DNA of 6,185 nt from Chloroflexi bacterium RBG_13_46_14 (lineage in GTDB: Bacteria; Chloroflexota; Dehalococcoidia; Dehalococcoidales; UBA2162), in the NCBI GenBank assembly GCA_001796415.1, contig MGML01000100.1, positions 4,434 through 10,618 of the forward strand. Direction: 5' to 3'. Every line of letters begins with the position of its first letter. Position 1 is the stretch's first letter. Below, piece after piece: positions 1 through 6,020 of this stretch. Both the position numbers and the translations under genes were made by a program. The notes under the pieces were generated by a model. It saw only the letters and a list, made by a program, of their open reading frames with translations. It did not search any database and had not been told where the DNA came from.

Positions 1-1118
1 GCAGCGCACGCGATGCCGTTAACCTCCTGGAAAGACTGTCGACTTATTACGGCTCTGAGATCGGCCTTGAACAGGTGCAGGCTGTACTCGGGATCACCGG
101 GGATATGCGAAGCAGAGAACTGGCCAGGCATATTATGAACAGAGATATTACGGCCGGGCTCGCTACTATCAATGGAGTAAACAACGACGGCCTGGACCTG
201 AAACAGTTCAACCGCGAACTCGTCGAATACCTCAGGGGATTATTACTGATTAAATCAGGCTCCGGAGATTCGGTCGACCTTGTTGCGGAAGATATCGAGG
301 AACTGCGAGAAATCGCGTCAGGTGCATCTCTCGAGCAGATATTGACCGCTGTCAGGCTGTTCGGGCAGCTTGAAATCGGTATCGATAATTATCCTACTCT
401 TCCGCTGGAACTCGCGCTGGTCGACTGTATCCTTGCTTCAGAAAGTGAAAAGCGACCAGGGGCAGAAAAGACTGATAATATCGCATCTCCTCCACAGACA
501 AGAACTTCGGCTCCTGAACCGGTTTATTCATCCGAACCAAAAACCAAAGTGCAGCCGTCCAGGGGAAAAATTGCTCGAGAACAGGGAAATCCTGAGCCGG
601 TGGCTGAAAAGTTAGAGTCCGTACAAGAAGCGGATACAGGTGAACCGGTTACCGCGAACACCGAACCGGCTCCGGAATCACGTACCGAATTACGACCTGA
701 AGAAAAGATAAAGGAAAATCCGCCCTCCCGATCCAAACATGTCCAGGAAATCAAGCCTGAAGAAGAAAAGTTGTCAGTTCTGAACGGCGGTACCGAACTG
801 GAAAGACTCAAGCTGAACTGGAAACAGGTTATCGACCTGGCACCGCCGGAAACTAAGAAAACATCGGCTCTTGCTATTTTGAGAAGCGCCGGGATCGACC
901 CGCTTTCTATCGAAAAAGATATCGTGGTACTGGCTTTCAGGCACAAGAACCACAAGGAATTAATGGAAAAGGTTGAAAACCTGAAAGTAGCGGAAAAAAT
1001 ACTCAGTAATTTCCTTGGAAGATCCTGCCGTGTTTCCTGTGTCCAGGAAGACAACAACCATCTGTTAAAAGCAGCTCTGAAAATGGGCGCCCAAATAATC
1101 GACCAGGAGGAAAAATGA
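1..1118 (+). CDS. dnaX: DNA polymerase III subunit gamma/tau, C-terminal part (5' truncated by window)
   Basis: This is the clamp-loader subunit that opens and loads the beta sliding clamp at the replication fork. The reading frame is open from base 3 with no start codon, so the ATPase domain lies outside the window; a GTG at 75 is an internal valine. Bases 3 to about 450 encode the end of the AAA+ lid and the helical oligomerisation domain III, beginning SARDAVNLLERL, which matches the family's 'S.RDAlsLLd' region. About 450-780 is a low-complexity linker rich in E, P, K and S. About 785-1110 is a compact C-terminal domain (LKLNWKQVIDLAPPE, LGRSCRVSCV) resembling the tau tail seen in Chloroflexota and Gram-positive DnaX, not the E. 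coli alpha-binding domain. The gene ends in TGA overlapping the ybaB ATG. The linker has a candidate -1 frameshift heptamer at 563-569. The dnaX identity is secure; the tail assignment is from recognition only. Confidence 0.93.
   Translation, partial: SARDAVNLLERLSTYYGSEIGLEQVQAVLGITGDMRSRELARHIMNRDITAGLATINGVNNDGLDLKQFNRELVEYLRGLLLIKSGSGDSVDLVAEDIEELREIASGASLEQILTAVRLFGQLEIGIDNYPTLPLELALVDCILASESEKRPGAEKTDNIASPPQTRTSAPEPVYSSEPKTKVQPSRGKIAREQGNPEPVAEKLESVQEADTGEPVTANTEPAPESRTELRPEEKIKENPPSRSKHVQEIKPEEEKLSVLNGGTELERLKLNWKQVIDLAPPETKKTSALAILRSAGIDPLSIEKDIVVLAFRHKNHKELMEKVENLKVAEKILSNFLGRSCRVSCVQEDNNHLLKAALKMGAQIIDQEEK
563..569 (+). promoter_or_regulatory. candidate -1 ribosomal frameshift heptamer in dnaX
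   Basis: The bases read G GGA AAA in the dnaX frame (codons aGG GGA AAA), which fits the X XXY YYZ slippery pattern. A -1 slip re-pairs both tRNAs on GGG and AAA. The -1 frame then encodes NCSRTGKS and stops at TGA 593-595. The product would end in the linker just past domain III, like E. coli gamma. It is the only in-frame heptamer of this type I found between about 445 and 780. A weak hairpin (GCTC 573-576 with GAGC 594-597, plus AGG/CCT inside) lies just downstream; I see no upstream Shine-Dalgarno-like stimulator. Function is inferred, not shown. Confidence 0.35.
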
Positions 1119-1420
1119 ACTTCGATATGATAAAACAGGCCCGGGAACTTAAATCCAAAATGGATAAAACCCAGAAAGAACTGGCGAAAACCATCATTGA
1201 GGTAGAATCGGGCAAAGGGGCTATAAAAGTCACTATAGACGGCCAGCAGAATATTCGCTCGATAAAAATATCACCGGATATCATAGACCCGAACAAGCCG
1301 GAAAATCTTGAGAAACTTCTTCTTAAGGCGATAAAAGAAGCCACGGAGAAATCCCAGAAACTCGCGTCCAAAGAATTGAGTAAACTGACCGGTGGATTGA
1401 AAATACCCGGCCTAATGTAA
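1115..1420 (+). CDS. ybaB: YbaB/EbfC family nucleoid-associated DNA-binding protein
   Basis: This is a small dimeric DNA-binding protein of the YbaB/EbfC family, members of which bind DNA and can influence nucleoid organisation; its exact role here is unknown. At 101 aa it has the usual family length. Visible hallmarks are an N-terminal amphipathic helix with many K/E residues ([19 protein letters not shown]), a central beta segment ([20 protein letters not shown]), a D-P-x-x-x-E-x-L stretch ([13 protein letters not shown]) leading into a second helix, and the C-terminal glycine/proline end (GGLKIPGLM). The ATG overlaps the dnaX stop as ATGA, and AGGAGG at 1105-1110 lies inside the end of dnaX, so translation is probably coupled. 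The second ATG at 1127 is too far from the binding site to be preferred. Two tandem TAA stops (1418-1423) end the gene. The dnaX-ybaB-recR order is conserved in many bacteria and supports the call. Confidence 0.93.
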   Translation: MNFDMIKQARELKSKMDKTQKELAKTIIEVESGKGAIKVTIDGQQNIRSIKISPDIIDPNKPENLEKLLLKAIKEATEKSQKLASKELSKLTGGLKIPGLM

Positions 1421-1425
1421 TAACC

Positions 1426-1431
1426 AAGGAG
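1426..1431 (+). promoter_or_regulatory. ribosome binding site deciding the recR TTG start
   Basis: AAGGAG ends 8 nt before TTG at 1440. No ATG or GTG lies near enough in frame to serve as an alternative, and starting any later would cut into the helix-hairpin-helix. The site therefore supports a TTG initiation codon for recR. Confidence 0.75.
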
Positions 1432-1439
1432 TCGGATTA

Positions 1440-2051
1440 TTGAACGAGAATTCTCAACCCGCGGCTGAGCCGATAAACAGGCTTATTCGCGAGTTTAACA
1501 AACTGCCAGGGATAGGTCCCAAGAGTGCTCAGCGAATTGCCTTCTACCTGTTACGCGCTTCGGAAGAAAACGCACGGGATCTTGCCGATGCCGTATTATC
1601 TGTGAAAAGCCAGATTACACTCTGTTCGTCCTGCTTTAATGTTACCGACTCGAATCCCTGCCGGATATGCAGCAGCATGGAGCGCGACCGCACTAAAATT
1701 TGCATTGTCGAACAGCCGCAGGATATCCTTGCACTGGAGCACACCCGCGTCTACAAAGGTCTGTATCACGTTCTGCATGGAGCTATATCCCCCACCGAGG
1801 GAGTAGGTACGGAGGACATAAGGGTGAGAGAACTTCTCGACCGCTTGAGAAATGACACGATCGAAGAAGTGATTCTAGCAACCAATACCAACATAGAAGG
1901 ACAGCAGACCGCGATGTATCTCCATCACCTGATCTCGAACCTTGGTGTAAGGGTAACCCGTCTTGCCATGGGACTGCCCTTCGGTACCGAGCTTGAATAC
2001 GCCGATGATATGACCCTTACCCGCGCCCTCGAAGGCAGACAGGAATTGTAA
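1440..2051 (+). CDS. recR: recombination mediator protein RecR
   Basis: RecR works with RecO (and RecF) in the cytoplasm to load RecA onto SSB-coated single-stranded DNA during gap repair. At 203 aa it is full length for the family. The domains appear in the standard order: a helix-hairpin-helix DNA-binding segment around residues 20-37 ([19 protein letters not shown]), a C4 zinc site at C62, C65, C74 and C77, then a Toprim domain from about residue 86 ([27 protein letters not shown]) and the closing [13 protein letters not shown] segment with ALEGR near the end. No catalytic or metal residue looks lost. Translation starts at TTG, a weak start backed by AAGGAG upstream, which may keep RecR output below that of YbaB. 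The spacer from ybaB is 19 nt and contains no terminator, so the two are co-transcribed with dnaX. Confidence 0.97.
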   Translation: MNENSQPAAEPINRLIREFNKLPGIGPKSAQRIAFYLLRASEENARDLADAVLSVKSQITLCSSCFNVTDSNPCRICSSMERDRTKICIVEQPQDILALEHTRVYKGLYHVLHGAISPTEGVGTEDIRVRELLDRLRNDTIEEVILATNTNIEGQQTAMYLHHLISNLGVRVTRLAMGLPFGTELEYADDMTLTRALEGRQEL

Positions 2052-2084
2052 CCTTACCTGTTTAATCATGGGAGGTATGATGCT

Positions 2085-2594
2085 ATGATTCGTCTCCTGT
2101 ATATTATCTGCCTGTTTTCCCTGACTCTCCTCTTTTCGGGTTGTTCTTCAGAGCCGGATGACCCGGTAAATATGGATTTCAAAGACCTGAAAGAACAACT
2201 TGAGGAATCCGGAGTCATAATTACAAGCATCGACGAGGTTGCGTACCCACTTTTCAAGATTAAAGATGAAGAGACCATTTTCTCTGTCCGGGCAACGAAA
2301 ATAGAGTACAAAAACGGAGGTTCTCTCCTTGTGTGGGAATACCCCGACCGAGAGACCGCTATATCCGAAACAAAACTTATATCACGTGACGGTTACGACC
2401 TGAGTAATCCTGAGAAGCAGTTGATGACGCATATCGATTGGATTTCTCCTCCTCACTGGTTCCAAAAGGGAAAGCTTATCGTCCTTTACGTCGCCCCTTC
2501 GCTTCCGACAGACGACCACGAGACACTGGCAGCTGTGAGGAAAATACTCGGTCAGCAGTTCGCCGGAGACGGACCGGTCAGGGATATAGAATGA
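2085..2594 (+). CDS. putative lipoprotein of an uncharacterised family
   Basis: The function is unknown. The N-terminus is a lipoprotein signal peptide: R3, a hydrophobic core at residues 4-17, and a lipobox ending FSGC with C20 as the lipidation site, followed by SSEPDD. The mature part of about 150 aa would be anchored on the outer face of the cytoplasmic membrane. Its body contains 'IFSVRATKIEYKNGGSLLVWEYPD', then 'DWISPPHWFQKGKLIVLYV' and a terminal LGQQFAG. I recognise this pattern (an EYPD segment, W..PPH, G.LIVLYV, GpqFAG) from short hypothetical proteins in environmental bacteria including Chloroflexota, but I know of no assigned activity. GGAGG at 2071-2075 is 9 nt before the ATG; the nearer ATGs at 2077 and 2080 are out of frame. 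It follows recR by 33 nt and precedes a methyltransferase by 22 nt, so it is probably in the same operon. Confidence 0.85.
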   Translation: MIRLLYIICLFSLTLLFSGCSSEPDDPVNMDFKDLKEQLEESGVIITSIDEVAYPLFKIKDEETIFSVRATKIEYKNGGSLLVWEYPDRETAISETKLISRDGYDLSNPEKQLMTHIDWISPPHWFQKGKLIVLYVAPSLPTDDHETLAAVRKILGQQFAGDGPVRDIE

Positions 2595-2616
2595 ATGACT
2601 ATGGAGATACACGACC

Positions 2617-3360
2617 ATGACTGAGAACAACAGTTGGAAAAAATATTTTGACGGTCATGCTCCCCGGTATATGCAGAACCCATTTACCTACGGCACGCTG
2701 AGAGAAATAGACTTCCTGTTTGAAGAACTGGCTTTACCGAAAGGAAGCAAGATCCTGGATATCGGCTGCGGCACGGGTCGCCATTCTATCGAACTGGCAA
2801 AACACGGTTATAGTATGACCGGAGTCGATATTTCCTCAGGAATGCTTGCCGAAGCTGAAGCCGCCGCAAAGGACGAGGGAGTGGAGATCGAGTTGGTCAA
2901 CGCAAACGCGGCTGAATACAGGTCCGAACCGGTATTCGACGCCGCCATCTGCCTGTGTGAAGGCGCCTTCTGTCTGCTGGGCGAAGGAGACGATCCCCAC
3001 GAACGGGATTTGATTATACTCCGGAATATCTTCGCCGCCCTGAAACCGGGAGCGAAGTTTATCCTGACAGCCCTTAACGGCTGCATGCCGATCCGGCAGT
3101 ATACTCAGGAAGATATCGACAGGGGCATATTCGATCCCGTAACCATGGTAGAAACCCACCTGATGGAGAGTGATGATTCCGAAGACATTCTTATCGTCCG
3201 CGAACGTTCCTATACTCCACCCGAGCTTGTATTGCTGTTCAGAATAGCCGGGTTCAAGGTTGAAAATATCTGGGGAGGCACCGCCGGCAACTGGGGTAAA
3301 CGCCCTCTCGACCTCGATGAAATGGAGGTTATGGTCACAGCCCGAAAACCCATATTATAA
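2617..3360 (+). CDS. class I SAM-dependent methyltransferase
   Basis: This is a cytoplasmic Rossmann-fold methyltransferase of 247 aa; the substrate cannot be told from sequence. The SAM-binding motif I is ILDIGCGTGRHSIELA at residues 46-61, and the acidic residue expected to bind the ribose is D71 in GVDIS. After FDAAI (107-111) comes a distinctive ICLCEGAFCLLGEGDDPHERD stretch, followed by the LKPGAKFILT strand-loop (142-151) and LN at 153-154. That combination marks a small-molecule-type methyltransferase subfamily which I recognise but cannot assign a reaction. The C-terminus (YTPPELVLLFRIAGFKVENIWGG) is the usual closing helix and strand. The ATG at 2617 is preceded by GGAG 10 nt away; the nearby ATGs at 2591, 2595 and 2601 are out of frame. 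It is the last gene before the terminator at 3387. Confidence 0.9.
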   Translation: MTENNSWKKYFDGHAPRYMQNPFTYGTLREIDFLFEELALPKGSKILDIGCGTGRHSIELAKHGYSMTGVDISSGMLAEAEAAAKDEGVEIELVNANAAEYRSEPVFDAAICLCEGAFCLLGEGDDPHERDLIILRNIFAALKPGAKFILTALNGCMPIRQYTQEDIDRGIFDPVTMVETHLMESDDSEDILIVRERSYTPPELVLLFRIAGFKVENIWGGTAGNWGKRPLDLDEMEVMVTARKPIL

Positions 3361-3378
3361 GGAATCATTTCATTTTTC

Positions 3379-3407
3379 TTGACTCTAAAACCGGGGGTGG
3401 TTACTAT
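3379..3407 (+). promoter_or_regulatory. sigma70-type promoter for the HAD-methyltransferase-recO unit
   Basis: The -35 is TTGACT (3379-3384, 5 of 6 to consensus) and the -10 is TACTAT (3402-3407, 4 of 6), with an optimal 17-nt spacer. Transcription would start near 3414, leaving a leader of about 42 nt before the ATG at 3456. The -10 element lies in the apical part of the preceding terminator hairpin, so the new transcript lacks the ascending arm and would not terminate itself. It is predicted from sequence only. Confidence 0.5.
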
Positions 3408-3426
3408 TAGCCGTACCCGGTTTTTT
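3387..3426 (+). terminator. rho-independent terminator after the dnaX-ybaB-recR operon
   Basis: AAAACCGGG (3387-3395) pairs perfectly with CCCGGTTTT (3416-3424), and the T-run continues to 3426. Inside, after a 3x3 internal loop, GGTTA (3399-3403) pairs with TAGCC (3408-3412) with one G-U, closing a CTAT loop. The strong G/C core followed by six T is a classical intrinsic terminator. The A-run on the 5' side also gives it some potential on the other strand. Confidence 0.82.
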
Positions 3427-3455
3427 CTTAAGACGTAGCGATACAGAGTAGAAAA

Positions 3456-4166
3456 ATGGTACAGATCAGCGGAATTAAGGCAATTGCGTTCGATACTGAC
3501 GGTACGCTGGTTGATTTCATCAGGGTGATGCGCCATTCATTGAAGGTTTCACTCAGGGAACTGGAAAAGCATCACTCTGGTGCATCAACCAGGATGAGTA
3601 TCGACCGTGTGATAGAGATAAGGAATGCTGTGGCTGAATTATCCGGAGGTAACATCGTGGATTTCAGGACTGTCAGACTCGAATCGTTCAGGCAGATTCT
3701 TGCGATAGTCGGCAGACCGGACGAATCGCTGGCATATCATCTCTTCAACCTGTATATGAAGCACCGCTATGAGGATATCGAAGTATATGACGATGTTATT
3801 CCTGTACTCAAAATCTTGAAAGGCAGGTACATACTGGGACTGCACTCCAATGGCAACAGCTACCCGGAGTTATGCGGCTTGGAAGGATTCTTTGATTTTA
3901 CAGTGTTTTCCGAGGAGTGCGGTATAGAAAAACCTGATCCTGGATTCTACCAGGTCATCCTCGAACAGGCCGGGTGTTTACCTGACGAGTTGCTGAATGT
4001 CGGTGATTCACTGCATAATGATGTTACAGCCGCCGTTTCTGCAGGGATAAGAAGCGTATGGTTGAACAGGAGAGGTGAGATAAAACTACCCGATATCAAT
4101 GTCGAGTTCGAAATACGCTCGCTCTCGGACCTGCCGAAAATTATCAACCTTGCTGAAAACCGGTGA
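3456..4166 (+). CDS. HAD-superfamily hydrolase, phosphatase-like (subfamily IA type)
   Basis: This is a predicted cytoplasmic Mg-dependent phosphohydrolase of 236 aa. All four HAD motifs are present: motif I FDTDGTLVD with nucleophile D13 and general acid/base D15; motif II at LHSNGN with S131; motif III at K159 in EKPDPGFY; motif IV NVGDSLHNDV with D184 and D189. The roughly 100-residue helical insertion between motif I and motif II is the cap position of subfamily I enzymes such as phosphoglycolate phosphatase-like proteins. The substrate cannot be deduced, and 'DTD' in motif I in place of the common DFD/DLD is a minor variation. The ATG has only a weak GAG (3446-3448) in front, so initiation may be inefficient. 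It is the first gene after the terminator-promoter junction and lies 21 nt before the second methyltransferase. Confidence 0.88.
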   Translation: MVQISGIKAIAFDTDGTLVDFIRVMRHSLKVSLRELEKHHSGASTRMSIDRVIEIRNAVAELSGGNIVDFRTVRLESFRQILAIVGRPDESLAYHLFNLYMKHRYEDIEVYDDVIPVLKILKGRYILGLHSNGNSYPELCGLEGFFDFTVFSEECGIEKPDPGFYQVILEQAGCLPDELLNVGDSLHNDVTAAVSAGIRSVWLNRRGEIKLPDINVEFEIRSLSDLPKIINLAENR

Positions 4167-4187
4167 AACTCTACGGAGTAACATTGA

Positions 4188-4997
4188 ATGACCTATTCTC
4201 TATTTAAAAAGATATTCAAAGGTAACATATTCAGAGTAGAGGACCTTTACCTCCTTGAATCATTCCAGATTAGCTACCTTCCCGGTTACCTGCCTGAACG
4301 GGAATTCGCATCGATTCTCTGGGCATATCCGCCTGTCAAGACATTCCTCGAAAAGAAATGTCCGGAAATAGCCTCCTTCATCGACCACGTAATGGCTGAA
4401 CACGGACCGGCGAAGGATCGGCAGCAACTGGCGGAATACAGCGATACGGTGGTCTGGACAATAGCTGACCTTCTGGTCTACAACAAGTGCCCCCGCGAAT
4501 ATGACAAACAGGAATTTAATAAATGGGATTTTACCGAGGTTACTTCGATAACGCCTCTTGACGGTAAGGTTGTGATAGATACCGGAGCCGGGACAGGCAG
4601 GGTAACACTGGAAGCCGCGCTTACTGCAAAATATGTATATTCTATTGAACCGGTAACAAGACTCAGGCAATATATTCGTGAGAAGGCCAAAGAAAAGGGA
4701 TTAACCAATGTATTCGTCCTTGAAGGATTCCAGCATTCCATACCCCTGCCGGATAAATTCGCTGATGTTTTAATCACCTCCCATGCCCTGGGATGGCAGC
4801 TCGAAGAAGAATTACGGGAATTCGAACGCGTAACCCGGACAGGCGCTTTCATCATACACTGCCCCGGCACGGCGGAGGAGTCCAGGAATGACGAACTGAA
4901 GCACCAGCGGCTGGTATCCGGGGACTGGCATTACGAGTTTTCTCGATATATGGAAGCCGACGGCTGGAAAAGAAAATACTGGAAACAGGTAAAATAA
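4188..4997 (+). CDS. class I SAM-dependent methyltransferase with an extra N-terminal domain
   Basis: This 269-aa predicted cytoplasmic methyltransferase has an unknown substrate. The catalytic Rossmann domain begins near residue 115: motif I is VVIDTGAGTGRVTLEAA (128-144), the acidic ribose contact is E154 in SIEP, and FADVLITSHALGW (191-203) is the motif IV region. Before it are about 115 residues, rich in aromatic and charged positions (ILWAYPPVKTFLEKKCPE, TIADLLVYNKCPREYD), that belong to no domain I can name. They may form a substrate or partner platform. The ATG is preceded by GGAG (4175-4178) at 9 nt. The gene overlaps recO by one base (TAATG), which suggests translational coupling. 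The motif I sequence differs clearly from that of the methyltransferase at 2617, so the two are not recent duplicates. Confidence 0.85.
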   Translation: MTYSLFKKIFKGNIFRVEDLYLLESFQISYLPGYLPEREFASILWAYPPVKTFLEKKCPEIASFIDHVMAEHGPAKDRQQLAEYSDTVVWTIADLLVYNKCPREYDKQEFNKWDFTEVTSITPLDGKVVIDTGAGTGRVTLEAALTAKYVYSIEPVTRLRQYIREKAKEKGLTNVFVLEGFQHSIPLPDKFADVLITSHALGWQLEEELREFERVTRTGAFIIHCPGTAEESRNDELKHQRLVSGDWHYEFSRYMEADGWKRKYWKQVK

Positions 4998-5767
4998 TGA
5001 CGAATCCTAGGAATTATCAGACGGACGCCATAGTTATCAAGAAAACAAAGCTTGGTGAAGCCGATACTATACTCACCTTCTATACTCCCGATCGCGGGAA
5101 GATCCAGGGATTTGCCAGGAGTCTCAGAAAGACCAGGAGCAAGATGGCGGGGCACCTTGAGCTTATTACCCATAGCCGGGTATCATTTGCCCGCGGCAGG
5201 AACCTTGACACAATCACCGGCAGCCAGACTATCGACAGCTTCGTTCCCCTTAAAAATGATTACAAATTAATGTCTTATGCTTTATACGTTATCGAACTCG
5301 TCAACCAGTTTACACCCGAGCATTACGAGGACTACAAGCTATTCCAGCTACTGCTTGAAACACTGAAGAACCTGTGCCAGGCAGATGATATCGAAACCTT
5401 GCTGAGGTTTTTCGAAATCCATCTTTTGAATGAAGCAGGATACCGTCCTCAACTACAGCACTGCGTAAACTGCCGGAAGGAACTCGAACCTGCAACAAAC
5501 ACCTTCAGCCCAGCTTCAGGAGGAGTGCTTTGCTCCGATTGCAGTTATAAAAGCTCTTCCGTCTTATTTTCACTCTCCGTGAACGCCCTGAAAGTCCTGC
5601 GATTTTTCCAGAATAATGATTATGATACGGCATCCCGTCTGAAAGTTCCTCCCGAGTTATCAGCCGAACTGGAAAAAATAATGAGAGGGTACATCCGGTA
5701 CCTCCTCGAAAAAGACCTGAAGTCAGTCGCCTGGCTGGACAGCCTGAAGTACGAGTCGGGGATATAA
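4997..5767 (+). CDS. recO: DNA repair protein RecO
   Basis: RecO anneals single strands and, with RecR, displaces SSB so that RecA can load during gap repair. At 256 aa it is normal length for the family. Residues about 5-80 are the N-terminal OB fold, with the family start 'TDAIVIKKTKLGEADTILTFYT' and 'GKIQGFARSLRK' typical of RecO. Residues about 85-250 are the helical domain (YALYVIELVNQFT, LLRFFEIHLLNEAGYRP) carrying a C4 zinc site at C156, C159, C179 and C182. The C-terminal IRYLLEKDLKS is the usual end. The ATG shares its A with the TAA stop of the methyltransferase; the only upstream purine signal is a weak AGG (4987-4989), so translation probably depends on coupling. recR lies 3 kb upstream in the preceding transcription unit, so both halves of the RecOR complex are in the same neighbourhood. 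Confidence 0.96.
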   Translation: MTNPRNYQTDAIVIKKTKLGEADTILTFYTPDRGKIQGFARSLRKTRSKMAGHLELITHSRVSFARGRNLDTITGSQTIDSFVPLKNDYKLMSYALYVIELVNQFTPEHYEDYKLFQLLLETLKNLCQADDIETLLRFFEIHLLNEAGYRPQLQHCVNCRKELEPATNTFSPASGGVLCSDCSYKSSSVLFSLSVNALKVLRFFQNNDYDTASRLKVPPELSAELEKIMRGYIRYLLEKDLKSVAWLDSLKYESGI

Positions 5768-5795
5768 ATTCTTTAAAACTATATCCATCCACCTT

Positions 5796-5853
5796 GAGAA
5801 CCCCCGATTGCTGCAGCAAAGCTCTTTTTGTGTTTGTCACTGGGTTTTCTTTT
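5796..5853 (+). terminator. possible branched terminator downstream of recO
   Basis: GAGAACCC (5796-5803) pairs with GGGTTTTC (5842-5849) over eight positions with one G-U, and TTTT follows at 5850-5853. The enclosed 38 nt contain the perfect palindrome TTGCTGCAGCAA (5808-5819), which can fold as a small inner stem-loop. The long interior makes this weaker than a textbook terminator; no better candidate is visible after recO. Confidence 0.3.
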
Positions 5854-5871
5854 GCAACTAATATCAAACCA

Positions 5872-5890
5872 CCTGTACTGGCAATACAGG
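5872..5890. repeat. short inverted repeat (hairpin)
   Basis: CCTGTA (5872-5877) and TACAGG (5885-5890) form a perfect 6-bp stem around a 7-nt loop. No T-run follows on the + strand, so it is not an obvious terminator. It could be a minor RNA structure or chance. Confidence 0.35.
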
Positions 5891-5949
5891 GCTTCTGGTT
5901 ATGACTGCAGACCATAGACTATCCATTTGAATCATACAGTCCGGAAATA

Positions 5950-5957
5950 CTCCTCGG
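5950..5957 (+). promoter_or_regulatory. possible anti-ribosome-binding-site element
   Basis: CTCCTCGG is the exact reverse complement of CCGAGGAG at 6017-6024, which contains the core of the ribosome binding site for the gene at 6033. The element lies upstream of the predicted start point near 6007. It would therefore be present only in transcripts reading through from recO, where pairing could hide the binding site. Confidence 0.3.
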
Positions 5958-5971
5958 AGGTCATCCGAATC

Positions 5972-6000
5972 TTGACTACCCATAAAAAGTAGCCTACCAT
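5972..6000 (+). promoter_or_regulatory. sigma70-type promoter for the membrane-protein gene
   Basis: The -35 is TTGACT (5972-5977) and the -10 is TACCAT (5995-6000), with a 17-nt spacer; start is expected near 6007. The architecture is the same as that of the promoter at 3379. Short inverted repeats overlap it: CTAC 5976-5979, GTAG 5989-5992 and CTAC 5994-5997. GATAT/ATATC (6003-6014) sits at the start point. These could be operator half-sites, but that is speculation. Confidence 0.5.
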
Positions 6001-6020
6001 AAGATATCTATATCAGCCGA

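Noticed and set aside
516..669. Three copies of GAACCGG, two of them within the palindrome AACCGGTT, in the dnaX linker
   Set aside because: They encode Glu-Pro-Val/Ala with the same preferred codons used elsewhere (for example near 2927 and 4647), so codon choice in a repetitive linker explains them.
990..1001. Run of six A in dnaX as a second slippage site
   Set aside because: In frame it reads GCG GAA AAA ATA, which does not fit X XXY YYZ, and it is in the final domain, where a shift would not give a gamma-like product.
524..1057. Long open frame on the - strand opposite the dnaX linker and tail
   Set aside because: It lies wholly antisense to a secure gene; the serine/phenylalanine-rich translation is what the complement of a Glu/Lys-rich coding region gives, and it has no recognisable domain.
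2617..4997. The two methyltransferases as a tandem duplication
   Set aside because: Motif I (DIGCGTGRH against DTGAGTGRV), the lengths and the N-terminal regions differ clearly, and they are in separate transcription units.
5505..5915. 136-codon open frame on the - strand beginning in the intergenic region and running into recO
   Set aside because: Most of it is antisense to recO; the part in the intergenic region resembles no family I know, and nothing supports expression.
5901..5930. Nine-codon frame from ATG 5901 as a leader peptide
   Set aside because: There is no ribosome binding site, and no attenuator-like structure is linked to it; it also lies upstream of the predicted promoter of the next gene.
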